From the NCBI GenBank assembly GCA_963680875.1, contig OY804588.1, positions 96,110,468-96,174,467 of the forward strand: DNA of 64,000 nucleotides, written 5' to 3'. The notes beneath the pieces were generated by a model. The model did no database searches. It had not been told where the DNA came from and saw nothing but the letters and a program-made list of their open reading frames with translations. The DNA is from Bathymodiolus brooksi (lineage: Eukaryota; Mollusca; Bivalvia; Mytilida; Modiolidae). Positions 14,246 through 30,057 of the stretch are shown here, piece by piece. The first letter of the stretch is position 1. Every line of letters begins with the position of its first letter. The translations under genes and the position numbers were made by a program.

Positions 14246-14937
14246 ACATCAAAAGAAATTTCATATTGGACATCTAAAGACATTTCATATTGGACATCTA
14301 AAGACATTTCCTATTGGACATCTAAATACATTTCATATTGGACATCTAAATACATTTCATATTAGACATCTAAAGACATTTCATATTAGACATCTAAAGA
14401 CATTTCATATTGGACATCTAAAGACATTTCATATTGGACATCTAAAGACATTTCATATTGGACATCTAAATACATTTTATATTGGACATCTAAAGACATT
14501 TCATATTGGACATCTAAAGACCTTTCATATTGGACATCTAAAGACATTTCATATTGGACATCTAAATACATTTCATATTGGACATCTAAAAACATTTCAT
14601 ATTGGACATCTAAAGACATTTCATATTGGACATCTAAATACGTTTCAATTTGGACATCTAAATACATTTCATATTGGACATCTAAATACATTTCATATTG
14701 AACATCAAAAGACATTTCCTATTGGACATCAAAAGACATTTCATATTGGACATCAAAAGACTTTTCATATTGGACATCTAAATACATTTCATATTGGACA
14801 GCTAAATACATTTCATATTGGACATCTAAAGACATTTCATATTAGACATCTAAAGACCTTTCATATTGGACATCTAAATACATTTCATATTGGACATCTA
14901 AATACATTTCATATTAGACATCTAAAGACATTTCATA

Positions 14938-17553
14938 TTAGACATCTAAATACATTTCATATTGGACATCTAAAGACATTTCATATTGGACATGTAAAGA
15001 CATTTCATATTGAATATCTAAAGACATTTCATATTGAACATCTAAATACATTTCATATTGGTCATCTAAAGACATTTCATATTGGACATCAAAAGAAATT
15101 TCATATTGGACATCTAAAGACATTTCATATTGGACATCTAAAGACATTTCATATTGGACATCTAAATACATTTCATATTGGACATCTATATACATTTCTT
15201 ATTGGACATCTAAAGACATTTCATATTGGATATCTAAAGACATTTCATATTAGACATCTAAAGACATTTCATATTGGACATCTAAAGACATTTCATATTG
15301 GACATCTAAAGACATTTCATATTAGACATCAAAAGACATTTCATATTAGACATCTAAAGACATTTCATATTGGACATCTAAAGACATTTCAAATTGGACA
15401 TCTAAAGACATTTCATATTGGACATCTAAATACATTTCATATTGGACATCTAAAGACATTTCATATTGGATATCTAAAGACCTTTCATATTGGACATCTA
15501 AAGACATTTCATATTGGACATCTAAAGACATTTCATATTGGACATTTAAATACATTTCATATTGGATATCTAAATACATTTCATATTGGACATGTAAAGG
15601 CATTTCCTATTGGACATCTAAAGACATTTCATATTGGATATCTAAAGACATTTCATATTGGCCATCTAAAGACATTTCATATTGGACATCTAAAGACATT
15701 TCATATTAGACATCTAAAGACATTTCATATTGGACATCTAAAGACATTTCATATTGGATATCAAAAGACATTTCATATTGGACATCTAAAGACATTTCAT
15801 ATTGGACATCTAAATACATTTTATATTGGACGTCTAAAGACATTTCATATTGGACATCTAAAGACATTTCATATTGAACATCTAAAGACATTTCATATTG
15901 GACATCTAAATACATTTCATATTGGTTATCAAAAGACATTTCATATTGGAGATCTAAAGACATTTCATATTGGACATCTAAAGACATTTCATATTGGACA
16001 TCTAAAGACATTTCATATTGGACATCTAAAGACATTTCATATTGGACATCAAAAGACATTTTATATTGGACATCTAAAGACATTTCATATTGAACATCTA
16101 AATACATTTCATATTGGTCATCTAAAAACATTTCATATTGGACATCTAAAGACATTTTATATTGGACATCTAAAGACATTTCATATTGGACATCTAAAGA
16201 CATTTCATATTGGACATCAAAAGACATTTCATATTGGACATCTAAATACATTTCATATTGGACATCTAAATACATTTCATATTGGACATCAAAAGACATT
16301 TCATATTAGACATCTAAAGACATTTCATATTGGACACCTAACGATATTTCATATTGGACATCTAAGGACATTTCATATTGGACATCTAAAGACATTTCAT
16401 ATTGGACATCTAAAGACATTTCATATTGGACATGTAAAGACATTTCATATTGAACATCTAAAGACATTTCATATTGAACATCAAAATACATTTCATATTG
16501 GTCATCTAAAGACATTTCATATTGGACATCAACAGAAATTTCATATTAGACATCTAAAGACATTTCATATTGGACACCTAACGATATTTCATATTGGACA
16601 TCTAAGGACATTTCATATTGGACATCTAAAGACATTTCATATTGGACATCTAAAGACATTTCATATTGGACATGTAAAGACATTTCATATTGAACATCTA
16701 AAGACATTTCATATTGAACATCAAAATACATTTCATATTGGTCATCTAAAGACATTTCATATTGGACATCAAAAGAAATTTCATATTGGACATCTAAAGA
16801 CATTTCCTATTGGACATCTAAATACATTTCATATTGGACATCTAAATACATTTCATATTAGACATCTAAAGACATTTCATATTAGACATCTAAAGACATT
16901 TCATATTGGACATCTAAAGACATTTCATATTGGACATCTAAAGACATTTCATATTGGACATCTAAATACATTTTATATTGGACATCTAAAGACATTTCAT
17001 ATTGGACATCTAAAGACCTTTCATATTGGACATCTAAAGACATTTCATATTGGACATCTAAATACATTTCATATTGGACATCTAAAAACATTTCATATTG
17101 GACATCTAAAGACATTTCATATTGGACATCTAAATACGTTTCAATTTGGACATCTAAATACATTTCATATTGGACATCTAAATACATTTCATATTGAACA
17201 TCAAAAGACATTTCCTATTGGACATCTAAATACATTTCATATTGGACATCAAAAGACATTTCATATTGGACATCTAAAGACATTTCATATTGGACATCTA
17301 AAGACATTTCATTTTGGACATCAAAAGACATTTCATATTGGACATCAAAAGACATTTCATATTGGACATCAAAAGACTTTTCATATTGGACATCTAAATA
17401 CATTTCATATTGGACAGCTAAATACATTTCATATTGGACATCTAAAGACATTTCATATTAGACATCTAAAGACCTTTCATATTGGACATCTAAATACATT
17501 TCATATTGGACATCTAAATACATTTCATATTAGACATCTAAAGACATTTCATA
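14938..17553. repeat. Domain A HOR copy A7 (2,616 bp)
   Basis: A full unit one monomer short. The interval between the second decamer and the next anchor is 336 bp instead of 360. It corresponds to A4 (5,578) in the 9.35-kb duplication. Confidence 0.88.
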
Positions 17554-20193
17554 TTAGACATCTAAATACATTTCATATTGGACATCTAAAGACATTTCAT
17601 ATTGGACATGTAAAGACATTTCATATTGAATATCTAAAGACATTTCATATTGAACATCTAAATACATTTCATATTGGTCATCTAAAGACATTTCATATTG
17701 GACATCAAAAGAAATTTCATATTGGACATCTAAAGACATTTCATATTGGACATCTAAAGACATTTCATATTGGACATCTAAATACATTTCATATTGGACA
17801 TCTATATACATTTCTTATTGGACATCTAAAGACATTTCATATTGGATATCTAAAGACATTTCATATTAGACATCTAAAGACATTTCATATTGGACATCTA
17901 AAGACATTTCATATTGGACATCTAAAGACATTTCATATTAGACATCAAAAGACATTTCATATTAGACATCTAAAGACATTTCATATTGGACATCTAAAGA
18001 CATTTCAAATTGGACATCTAAAGACATTTCATATTGGACATCTAAATACATTTCATATTGGACATCTAAAGACATTTCATATTGGATATCTAAAGACCTT
18101 TCATATTGGACATCTAAAGACATTTCATATTGGACATCTAAAGACATTTCATATTGGACATTTAAATACATTTCATATTGGATATCTAAATACATTTCAT
18201 ATTGGACATGTAAAGGCATTTCCTATTGGACATCTAAAGACATTTCATATTGGATATCTAAAGACATTTCATATTGGCCATCTAAAGACATTTCATATTG
18301 GACATCTAAAGACATTTCATATTAGACATCTAAAGACATTTCATATTGGACATCTAAAGACATTTCATATTGGATATCAAAAGACATTTCATATTGGACA
18401 TCTAAAGACATTTCATATTGGACATCTAAATACATTTTATATTGGACGTCTAAAGACATTTCATATTGGACATCTAAAGACATTTCATATTGAACATCTA
18501 AAGACATTTCATATTGGACATCTAAATACATTTCATATTGGTTATCTAAAGACATTTCATATTGGAGATCTAAAGACATTTCATATTGGACATCTAAAGA
18601 CATTTCATATTGGACATCTAAAGACATTTCATATTGGACATCTAAAGACATTTCATATTGGACATCAAAAGACATTTTATATTGGACATCTAAAGACATT
18701 TCATATTGAACATCTAAATACATTTCATATTGGTCATCTAAAAACATTTCATATTGGACATCTAAAGACATTTTATATTGGACATCTAAAGACATTTCAT
18801 ATTGGACATCTAAAGACATTTCATATTGGACATCAAAAGACATTTCATATTGGACATCTAAATACATTTCATATTGGACATCTAAATACATTTCATATTG
18901 GACATCAAAAGACATTTCATATTAGACATCTAAAGACATTTCATATTGGACACCTAACGATATTTCATATTGGACATCTAAGGACATTTCATATTGGACA
19001 TCTAAAGACATTTCATATTGGACATCTAAAGACATTTCATATTGGACATGTAAAGACATTTCATATTGAACATCTAAAGACATTTCATATTGAACATCAA
19101 AATACATTTCATATTGGTCATCTAAAGACATTTCATATTGGACATCAAAAGAAATTTCATATTAGACATCTAAAGACATTTCATATTGGACACCTAACGA
19201 TATCTCATATTGGACATCTAAGGACATTTCATATTGGACATCAAAAGACATTTCATATTGGACATCTAAAGACATTTCATATTGGACATGTAAAGACATT
19301 TCATATTGAACATCTAAAGACATTTCATATTGAACATCAAAATACATTTCATATTGGTCATCTAAAGACATTTCATATTGGACATCAAAAGAAATTTCAT
19401 ATTGGACATCTAAAGACATTTCATATTGGACATCTAAAGACATTTCCTATTGGACATCTAAATACATTTCATATTGGACATCTAAATACATTTCATATTA
19501 GACATCTAAAGACATTTCATATTAGACATCTAAAGACATTTCATATTGGACATCTAAAGACATTTCATATTGGACATCTAAAGACATTTCATATTGGACA
19601 TCTAAATACATTTTATATTGGACATCTAAAGACATTTCATATTGGACATCTAAAGACCTTTCATATTGGACATCTAAAGACATTTCATATTGGACATCTA
19701 AATACATTTCATATTGGACATCTAAAAACATTTCATATTGGACATCTAAAGACATTTCATATTGGACATCTAAATACGTTTCAATTTGGACATCTAAATA
19801 CATTTCATATTGGACATCTAAATACATTTCATATTGAACATCAAAAGACATTTCCTATTGGACATCTAAATACATTTCATATTGGACATCAAAAGACATT
19901 TCATATTGGACATCTAAAGACATTTCATATTGGACATCTAAAGACATTTCATTTTGGACATCAAAAGACATTTCATATTGGACATCAAAAGACATTTCAT
20001 ATTGGACATCAAAAGACTTTTCATATTGGACATCTAAATACATTTCATATTGGACAGCTAAATACATTTCATATTGGACATCTAAAGACATTTCATATTA
20101 GACATCTAAAGACCTTTCATATTGGACATCTAAATACATTTCATATTGGACATCTAAATACATTTCATATTAGACATCTAAAGACATTTCATA
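17554..20193. repeat. Domain A HOR copy A8 (2,640 bp)
   Basis: A full-length unit that corresponds to A5 (8,218) at an offset of 9,336 bp and shares its two private changes, CGATATCTC at about 19,201 and CATCAAAAG at about 19,241. Confidence 0.9.
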
Positions 20194-21792
20194 TTAGACA
20201 TCTAAATACATTTCATATTGGACATCTAAAGACATTTCATATTGGACATGTAAAGACATTTCATATTGAATATCTAAAGACATTTCATATTGAACATCTA
20301 AATACATTTCATATTGGTCATCTAAAGACATTTCATATTGGACATCAAAAGAAATTTCATATTGGACATCTAAAGACATTTCATATTGGACATCTAAAGA
20401 CATTTCATATTGGACATCTAAATACATTTCATATTGGACATCTATATACATTTCTTATTGGACATCTAAAGACATTTCATATTGGATATCTAAAGACATT
20501 TCATATTAGACATCTAAAGACATTTCATATTGGACATCTAAAGACATTTCATATTGGACATCTAAAGACATTTCATATTAGACATCAAAAGACATTTCAT
20601 ATTAGACATCTAAAGACATTTCATATTGGACATCTAAAGACATTTCAAATTGGACATCTAAAGACATTTCATATTGGACATCTAAATACATTTCATATTG
20701 GACATCTAAAGACATTTCATATTGGATATCTAAAGACCTTTCATATTGGACATCTAAAGACATTTCATATTGGACATCTAAAGACATTTCATATTGGACA
20801 TTTAAATACATTTCATATTGGATATCTAAATACATTTCATATTGGACATGTAAAGGCATTTCCTATTGGACATCTAAAGACATTTCATATTGGATATCTA
20901 AAGACATTTCATATTGGCCATCTAAAGACATTTCATATTGGACATCTAAAGACATTTCATATTAGACATCTAAAGACATTTCATATTGGACATCTAAAGA
21001 CATTTCATATTGGATATCAAAAGACATTTCATATTGGACATCTAAAGACATTTCATATTGGACATCTAAATACATTTTATATTGGACGTCTAAAGACATT
21101 TCATATTGGACATCTAAAGACATTTCATATTGAACATCTAAAGACATTTCATATTGGACATCTAAATACATTTCATATTGGTTATCTAAAGACATTTCAT
21201 ATTGGAGATCTAAAGACATTTCATATTGGACATCTAAAGACATTTCATATTGGACATCTAAAGACATTTCATATTGGACATCTAAAGACATTTCATATTG
21301 GACATCAAAAGACATTTTATATTGGACATCTAAAGACATTTCATATTGAACATCTAAATACATTTCATATTGGTCATCTAAAAACATTTCATATTGGACA
21401 TCTAAAGACATTTCATATTGGACATCTAAAGACATTTCATATTGGACATCTAAAGACATTTCATATTGGACATCAAAAGACATTTCATATTGGACATCTA
21501 AATACATTTCATATTGGACATCTAAATACATTTCATATTGGACATCAAAAGACATTTCATATTAGACATCTAAAGACATTTCATATTGGACACCTAACGA
21601 TATTTCATATTGGACATCTAAGGACATTTCATATTGGACATCTAAAGACATTTCATATTGGACATCTAAAGACATTTCATATTGGACATGTAAAGACATT
21701 TCATATTGAACATCTAAAGACATTTCATATTGAACATCAAAATACATTTCATATTGGTCATCTAAAGACATTTCATATTGGACATCAAAAGA
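20194..21792. repeat. Domain A HOR copy A9 (interrupted by domain B)
   Basis: The counterpart of A6 (10,858), with the same about 1,598-bp length before the switch into domain B. This is the last A-type unit in the window; the 42 kb that follow are all domain B. Confidence 0.88.
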
Positions 21793-22521
21793 CATTTCAT
21801 ATTGGACATTCAAAGACATTTCATATTGGATATCTAAAGACATTTCATATTGGACATCTAAAGACATTTCATATTGGACATCTAAAGACATTTTATATTG
21901 GACATCTAAAGACATTTCATATTAGACATCTAAAGACATTTCATATTGGACATCTAAATACATTTCATATTGGACATCTAAATACATTTCATATTGGACA
22001 TCTAAAGACATTTCCTATTGGATATCTAAAGACATTTCATATTGGACATCTAAAGACATTTCATATTGGACATCTAAAGACATTTCATATTGGACATCTA
22101 AAGACATTTGATATTGGATATCTAAATACATTTCATATTGGACATCAAAAGACATTTCATATTGGACATCTAAAGACATTTCATATTGGACATCTAAAGA
22201 CATTTCATATTGGACATCTAAAGACATTTCATATTGGACATCTAAAGACATTTCATATTGGACATCTAAAGACTTTTCATATTGGACATCTAAAGACATT
22301 TCATATTGGACATCTAAATACATTTCATATTGGACATCTAAATACATTTCATATTAGACATCTAAAGACATTTCATATTAGACATCTAAAGACATTTCAT
22401 ATTGGACATCTAAATACATTTCATATTGGACATCTAAATACATTTCATATTAGACATCTAAAGACATTTCATATTGGACATCTAAATACATTTCATATTA
22501 GACATCAAAAGACATTTCATA

Positions 22522-25500
22522 TTAGACATCTAAAGACATTTCATATTGGACATCTAAAGACATTTCATATTGGACATCTAAAGACCTTTCATATTGGACA
22601 TCTAAAGACATTTCATATTGGACATCTAAAGACATTTCATATTGGACATCTAAATACATTTCATATTGGATATCTAAATACATTTCATATTGGACATCAA
22701 AAGACATTTCATATTGGACATCTAAAGACATTTCATATTGGATATCTAAAGACATTTCATATTGGCCATCTAAAGACATTTCATATTGGACATCAAAAGA
22801 CATTTCATATTGGACATCTAAAGACATTTCATATTGGACATCTAAAGACATTTCATATTGGACATCAAAATACATTTCATATTGAACATCAAAAGAAATT
22901 TCATATTGGACATCTAAAGACATTTCATATTGGACATCTAAAGACATTTCATATTGGACATCTAAAGACATTTCATATTGGACATCTAAAGACATTTCAT
23001 ATTGGACATCTAAAGACATTTCATATTGGATATCTAAATACATTTCATATTGAACATCAAACGACATTTCATATTGGACATCTAAAGACATTTCATATTG
23101 GACATCTAAAGACATTTCATATTGGACATCTAAAGACATTTCATATTGGACATCTAAAGACATTTCATATTGGACATCTAAAGACATTTCATATTGGATA
23201 TCTAAATACATTTCATATTGGACATCAAAAGACATTTCATATTGGACATCTAAAGACATTTCATATTGGAGAGCTAAAGACATTTCATATTGGACATCTA
23301 AAGACATTTCATATTGGACATCTAAAGACATTTCATATTGGACATCTAAAGACATTTCATATTGGACATCAAAATACATTTCATATTGGACATCTAAATA
23401 CATTTCATATTAGACACCTAAAGACATTTCATATTAGACATCTAAAGACATTTCATATTGGACATCTAAAGACATTTCATATTGGACATCTAAAGACATT
23501 TCATATTGGACATCAATATACATTTCATATTGGACATCTAAAGACATTTCATATTGGACATCTAAAGACCTTTCATATTGGACATCTAAAGACATTTCAT
23601 ATTGGACATCTAAAGACATTTCATATTGGACATCTAAATACATTTCATATTGGATATCTAAATACATTTCATATTGGACATCTAAATACATTTCATATTG
23701 GACATCTAAAGACATTTCATATTGGATATCTAAAGACATTTCATATTGGCCATCTAAAGACATTTCATATTGGACATCAAAAGACATTTCATATTGGACA
23801 TCTAAAGACATTTCATATTGGACATCAAAAGAAATTTCATATTGGACATCTAAATACATTTCATATTGGACATCTAAATACATTTTATATTAGACATCAA
23901 AAGACATTTCATATTAGACATCTAAAGACATTTCATATTGGACATTCAAAGACATTTCATATTGGATATCTAAAGACATTTCATATTGGACATCTAAAGA
24001 CATTTCATATTGGACATCTAAAGACATTTTATATTGGACATCTAAAGACATTTCATATTGGACATCTAAAGACATTTCATATTGGACATCTAAATACATT
24101 TCATATTGGACATCTAAATACATTTCATATTGGACATCTAAAGACATTTCCTATTGGATATCTAAAGACATTTCATATTGGACATCTAAAGACATTTCAT
24201 ATTGGACGTCTAAAGACATTTCATATTGGACATCTAAAGACATTTCATATTGGACATCTAAAGACATTTGATATTGGATATCTAAATACATTTCATATTG
24301 GACATCAAAAGACATTTCATATTGGACATCTAAAGACATTTCATATTGGACATCTAAAGACATTTCCTATTGGATATCTAAAGACATTTCATATTGGACA
24401 TCTAAAGACATTTCATATTGGACATCTAAAGACATTTCATATTGGACATCTAAAGACATTTCATATTGGACATCTAAAGACATTTCATATTGGAGAGCTA
24501 AAGACATTTCATATTGGACATCTAAAGACATTTCATATTGGACATCTAAAGACATTTCATATTGGACATCTAAAGACATTTCATATTGGACATCTAAATA
24601 CATTTCATATTGGACATCTAAATACATTTCATATTAGACACCTAAAGACATTTCATATTAGACATCTAAAGACATTTCATATTGGACATCTAAAGACATT
24701 TCATATTGGACATCTAAAGACATTTCATATTGGACATCAATATACATTTCATATTGGAAATCTAAAGACATTTCATATTGGACATCTAAAGACCTTTCAT
24801 ATTGGACATCTAAAGACATTTCATATTGGACATCTAAAGACATTTCATATTGGACATCTAAATACATTTCATATTGGATATCTAAATACATTTCATATTG
24901 GACATCTAAAGACATTTCATATTGGACATCTAAAGACATTTCATATTGGACATCTAAATACATTTCATATTGGATATCTAAATACATTTCATATTGGACA
25001 TCTAAAGACATTTCATATTGGACATCTAAAGACATTTCATATTGGATATCTAAAGACATTTCATATTGGCCATCTAAAGACATTTCATATTGGACATCAA
25101 AAGACATTTCATATTGGACATCTAAAGACATTTCATATTGGACATCAAAAGAAATTTCATATTGGACATCTAAATACATTTCATATTGGACATCTAAATA
25201 CATTTTATATTAGACATCAAAAGACATTTCATATTAGACATCTAAAGACATTTCATATTGGACATTCAAAGACATTTCATATTGGATATCTAAAGACATT
25301 TCATATTGGACATCTAAAGACATTTCATATTGGACATCTAAAGACATTTTATATTGGACATCTAAAGACATTTCATATTAGACATCTAAAGACATTTCAT
25401 ATTGGACATCTAAATACATTTCATATTGGACATCTAAATACATTTCATATTGGACATCTAAAGACATTTCCTATTGGATATCTAAAGACATTTCATATTG

Positions 25501-25881
25501 GACATCTAAAGACATTTCATATTGGACATCTAAAGACATTTCATATTGGACATCTAAAGACATTTGATATTGGATATCTAAATACATTTCATATTGGACA
25601 TCAAAAGACATTTCATATTGGACATCTAAAGACATTTCATATTGGACATCTAAAGACATTTCATATTGGACATCTAAAGACATTTCATATTGGACATCTA
25701 AAGACATTTCATATTGGACATCTAAAGACATTTCATATTAGACATCTAAAGACATTTCATATTGGACATCTAAATACATTTCATATTGGACATCTAAATA
25801 CATTTCATATTAGACATCTAAAGACATTTCATATTGGACATCTAAATACATTTCATATTAGACATCAAAAGACATTTCATA
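22522..25881. repeat. Domain B unit, 3,360 bp
   Basis: The stretch beginning at 22,522 recurs at 25,882 (3,360 bp, 140 monomers), with matching sub-blocks at 23,434/26,794, 23,914/27,274, 24,151/27,511 and 24,367/27,727. This copy has a 96-bp expansion within 24,658-25,203 that is missing from the equivalent 28,018-28,467. Confidence 0.85.
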
Positions 25882-28800
25882 TTAGACATCTAAAGACATT
25901 TCATATTGGACATCTAAAGACATTTCATATTGGACATCTAAAGACCTTTCATATTGGACATCTAAAGACATTTCATATTGGACATCTAAAGACATTTCAT
26001 ATTGGACATCTAAATACATTTCATATTGGATATCTAAATACATTTCATATTGGACATCAAAAGACATTTCATATTGGACATCTAAAGACATTTCATATTG
26101 GATATCTAAAGACATTTCATATTGGCCATCTAAAGACATTTCATATTGGACATCAAAAGACATTTCATATTGGACATCTAAAGACATTTCATATTGGACA
26201 TCTAAAGACATTTCATATTGGACATCAAAATACATTTCATATTGAACATCAAAAGAAATTTCATATTGGACATCTAAAGACATTTCATATTGGACATCTA
26301 AAGACATTTCATATTGGACATCTAAAGACATTTCATATTGGACATCTAAAGACATTTCATATTGGACATCTAAAGACATTTCATATTGGATATCTAAATA
26401 CATTTCATATTGAACATCAAACGACATTTCATATTGGACATCTAAAGACATTTCATATTGGACATCTAAAGACATTTCATATTGGACATCTAAAGACATT
26501 TCATATTGGACATCTAAAGACATTTCATATTGGACATCTAAAGACATTTCATATTGGATATCTAAATACATTTCATATTGGACATCAAAAGACATTTCAT
26601 ATTGGACATCTAAAGACATTTCATATTGGAGAGCTAAAGACATTTCATATTGGACATCTAAAGACATTTCATATTGGACATCTAAAGACATTTCATATTG
26701 GACATCTAAAGACATTTCATATTGGACATCTAAATACATTTCATATTGGACATCTAAATACATTTCATATTAGACACCTAAAGACATTTCATATTAGACA
26801 TCTAAAGACATTTCATATTGGACATCTAAAGACATTTCATATTGGACATCTAAAGACATTTCATATTGGACATCAATATACATTTCATATTGGACATCTA
26901 AAGACATTTCATATTGGACATCTAAAGACCTTTCATATTGGACATCTAAAGACATTTCATATTGGACATCTAAAGACATTTCATATTGGACATCTAAATA
27001 CATTTCATATTGGATATCTAAATACATTTCATATTGGACATCTAAATACATTTCATATTGGACATCTAAAGACATTTCATATTGGATATCTAAAGACATT
27101 TCATATTGGCCATCTAAAGACATTTCATATTGGACATCAAAAGACATTTCATATTGGACATCTAAAGACATTTCATATTGGACATCAAAAGAAATTTCAT
27201 ATTGGACATCTAAATACATTTCATATTGGACATCTAAATACATTTTATATTAGACATCAAAAGACATTTCATATTAGACATCTAAAGACATTTCATATTG
27301 GACATTCAAAGACATTTCATATTGGATATCTAAAGACATTTCATATTGGACATCTAAAGACATTTCATATTGGACATCTAAAGACATTTTATATTGGACA
27401 TCTAAAGACATTTCATATTGGACATCTAAAGACATTTCATATTGGACATCTAAATACATTTCATATTGGACATCTAAATACATTTCATATTGGACATCTA
27501 AAGACATTTCCTATTGGATATCTAAAGACATTTCATATTGGACATCTAAAGACATTTCATATTGGACGTCTAAAGACATTTCATATTGGACATCTAAAGA
27601 CATTTCATATTGGACATCTAAAGACATTTGATATTGGATATCTAAATACATTTCATATTGGACATCAAAAGACATTTCATATTGGACATCTAAAGACATT
27701 TCATATTGGACATCTAAAGACATTTCCTATTGGATATCTAAAGACATTTCATATTGGACATCTAAAGACATTTCATATTGGACATCTAAAGACATTTCAT
27801 ATTGGACATCTAAAGACATTTCATATTGGACATCTAAAGACATTTCATATTGGAGAGCTAAAGACATTTCATATTGGACATCTAAAGACATTTCATATTG
27901 GACATCTAAAGACATTTCATATTGGACATCTAAAGACATTTCATATTGGACATCTAAATACATTTCATATTGGACATCTAAATACATTTCATATTAGACA
28001 CCTAAAGACATTTCATATTAGACATCTAAAGACATTTCATATTGGACATCTAAAGACATTTCATATTGGACATCTAAAGACATTTCATATTGGACATCAA
28101 TATACATTTCATATTGGAAATCTAAAGACATTTCATATTGGACATCTAAAGACCTTTCATATTGGACATCTAAAGACATTTCATATTGGACATCTAAAGA
28201 CATTTCATATTGGACATCTAAATACATTTCATATTGGATATCTAAATACATTTCATATTGGACATCTAAAGACATTTCATATTGGACATCTAAAGACATT
28301 TCATATTGGATATCTAAAGACATTTCATATTGGCCATCTAAAGACATTTCATATTGGACATCAAAAGACATTTCATATTGGACATCTAAAGACATTTCAT
28401 ATTGGACATCAAAAGAAATTTCATATTGGACATCTAAATACATTTCATATTGGACATCTAAATACATTTTATATTAGACATCAAAAGACATTTCATATTA
28501 GACATCTAAAGACATTTCATATTGGACATTCAAAGACATTTCATATTGGATATCTAAAGACATTTCATATTGGACATCTAAAGACATTTCATATTGGACA
28601 TCTAAAGACATTTCATATTGGACATCTAAAGACATTTCATATTGGACATCTAAAGACATTTCATATTGGACATCTAAATACATTTCATATTGGACATCTA
28701 AATACATTTCATATTGGACATCTAAAGACATTTCCTATTGGATATCTAAAGACATTTCATATTGGACATCTAAAGACATTTCATATTGGACATCTAAAGA

Positions 28801-30057
28801 CATTTCATATTGGACATCTAAAGACATTTGATATTGGATATCTAAATACATTTCATATTGGACATCAAAAGACATTTCATATTGGACATCTAAAGACATT
28901 TCATATTGGACATCTAAAGACATTTCATATTGGACATCTAAAGACATTTCATATTGGACATCTAAAGACATTTCATATTGGACATCTAAAGACTTTTCAT
29001 ATTGGACATCTAAAGACATTTCATATTGGACATCTAAATACATTTCATATTGGACATCTAAATACATTTCATATTAGACATCTAAAGACATTTCATATTG
29101 GACATCTAAATACATTTCATATTGGATATCTAAATACATTTCATATTGGACATCTAAAGACATTTCATATTGGACATCTAAAGACATTTCATATTGGATA
29201 TCTAAAGACATTTCATATTGGACATCAAAAGAAATTTCATATTGGACATCTAAATACATTTCATATTGGACATCTAAATACATTTTATATTAGACATCAA
29301 AAGACATTTCATTTTAGACATCTAAAGACATTTCATATTGGACATTCAAAGACATTTCATATTGGATATCTAAAGACATTTCATATTGGACATCTAAAGA
29401 CATTTCATATTGGACATCTAAAGACATTTTATATTGGACATCTAAAGACATTTCATATTAGACATCTAAAGACATTTCATATTGGACATCTAAATACATT
29501 TCATATTGGACATCTAAATACATTTCATATTGGACATCTAAAGACATTTCCTATTGGATATCTAAAGACATTTCATATTGGACATCTAAAGACATTTCAT
29601 ATTGGACATCTAAAGACATTTCATATTGGACATCTAAAGACATTTGATATTGGATATCTAAATACATTTCATATTGGACATCAAAAGACATTTCATATTG
29701 GACATCTAAAGACATTTCATATTGGACATCTAAAGACATTTCATATTGGACATCTAAAGACATTTCATATTGGACATCTAAAGACATTTCATATTGGACA
29801 TCTAAAGACTTTTCATATTGGACATCTAAAGACATTTCATATTGGACATCTAAATACATTTCATATTGGACATCTAAATACATTTCATATTAGACATCTA
29901 AAGACATTTCATATTAGACATCTAAAGACATTTCATATTGGACATCTAAATACATTTCATATTGGACATCTAAATACATTTCATATTAGACATCTAAAGA
30001 CATTTCATATTGGACATCTAAATACATTTCATATTAGACATCAAAAGACATTTCATA
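25882..30057. repeat. Domain B unit, 4,176 bp (3,360 + 816)
   Basis: The second copy of the preceding unit, lengthened by 816 bp. The stretch 28,467-29,282 is followed by a partial repeat of itself from 29,283, so the blocks starting at 28,735 and 29,551 match. One private base, ATTTTAGAC near 29,313, marks the extra copy. Confidence 0.83.
28467..29890. repeat. 816-bp offset tandem duplication
   Basis: Sequence from about 28,467 to 29,067 is repeated at 29,283-29,883, an offset of 816 bp (34 monomers). It includes the markers TTAGACATCAAAAG, GGACATTCAAAG, TTCCTATTGGATATC, TTTGATATT and GACTTTT. Confidence 0.8.

Larger units (their letters stand above)
14245..21792. repeat. Domain A, second block
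   Basis: The A pattern resumes after the embedded B block and holds the end of the interrupted unit (14,245-14,937), A7, A8 and most of A9. It then switches to B at about 21,792, exactly 9,336 bp after the first A-to-B switch, with the same junction sequence CATCAAAAGACATTTC then GGACATTCAAAG. Confidence 0.88.
14245..23580. repeat. Second copy of the ~9.35-kb tandem segmental duplication
   Basis: Copy two of the 4,885-14,245 segment. Small differences from copy one are the loss of one monomer in 16,546-16,803, GGTTATCAAAAG at about 15,925, CATCAACAGAAATT at about 16,529, and reversion of the private CAACTAAATACG. At the right end copy two continues past the point where copy one switches back to domain A. 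The switch at about 14,245 is therefore the duplication breakpoint. Confidence 0.88.
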
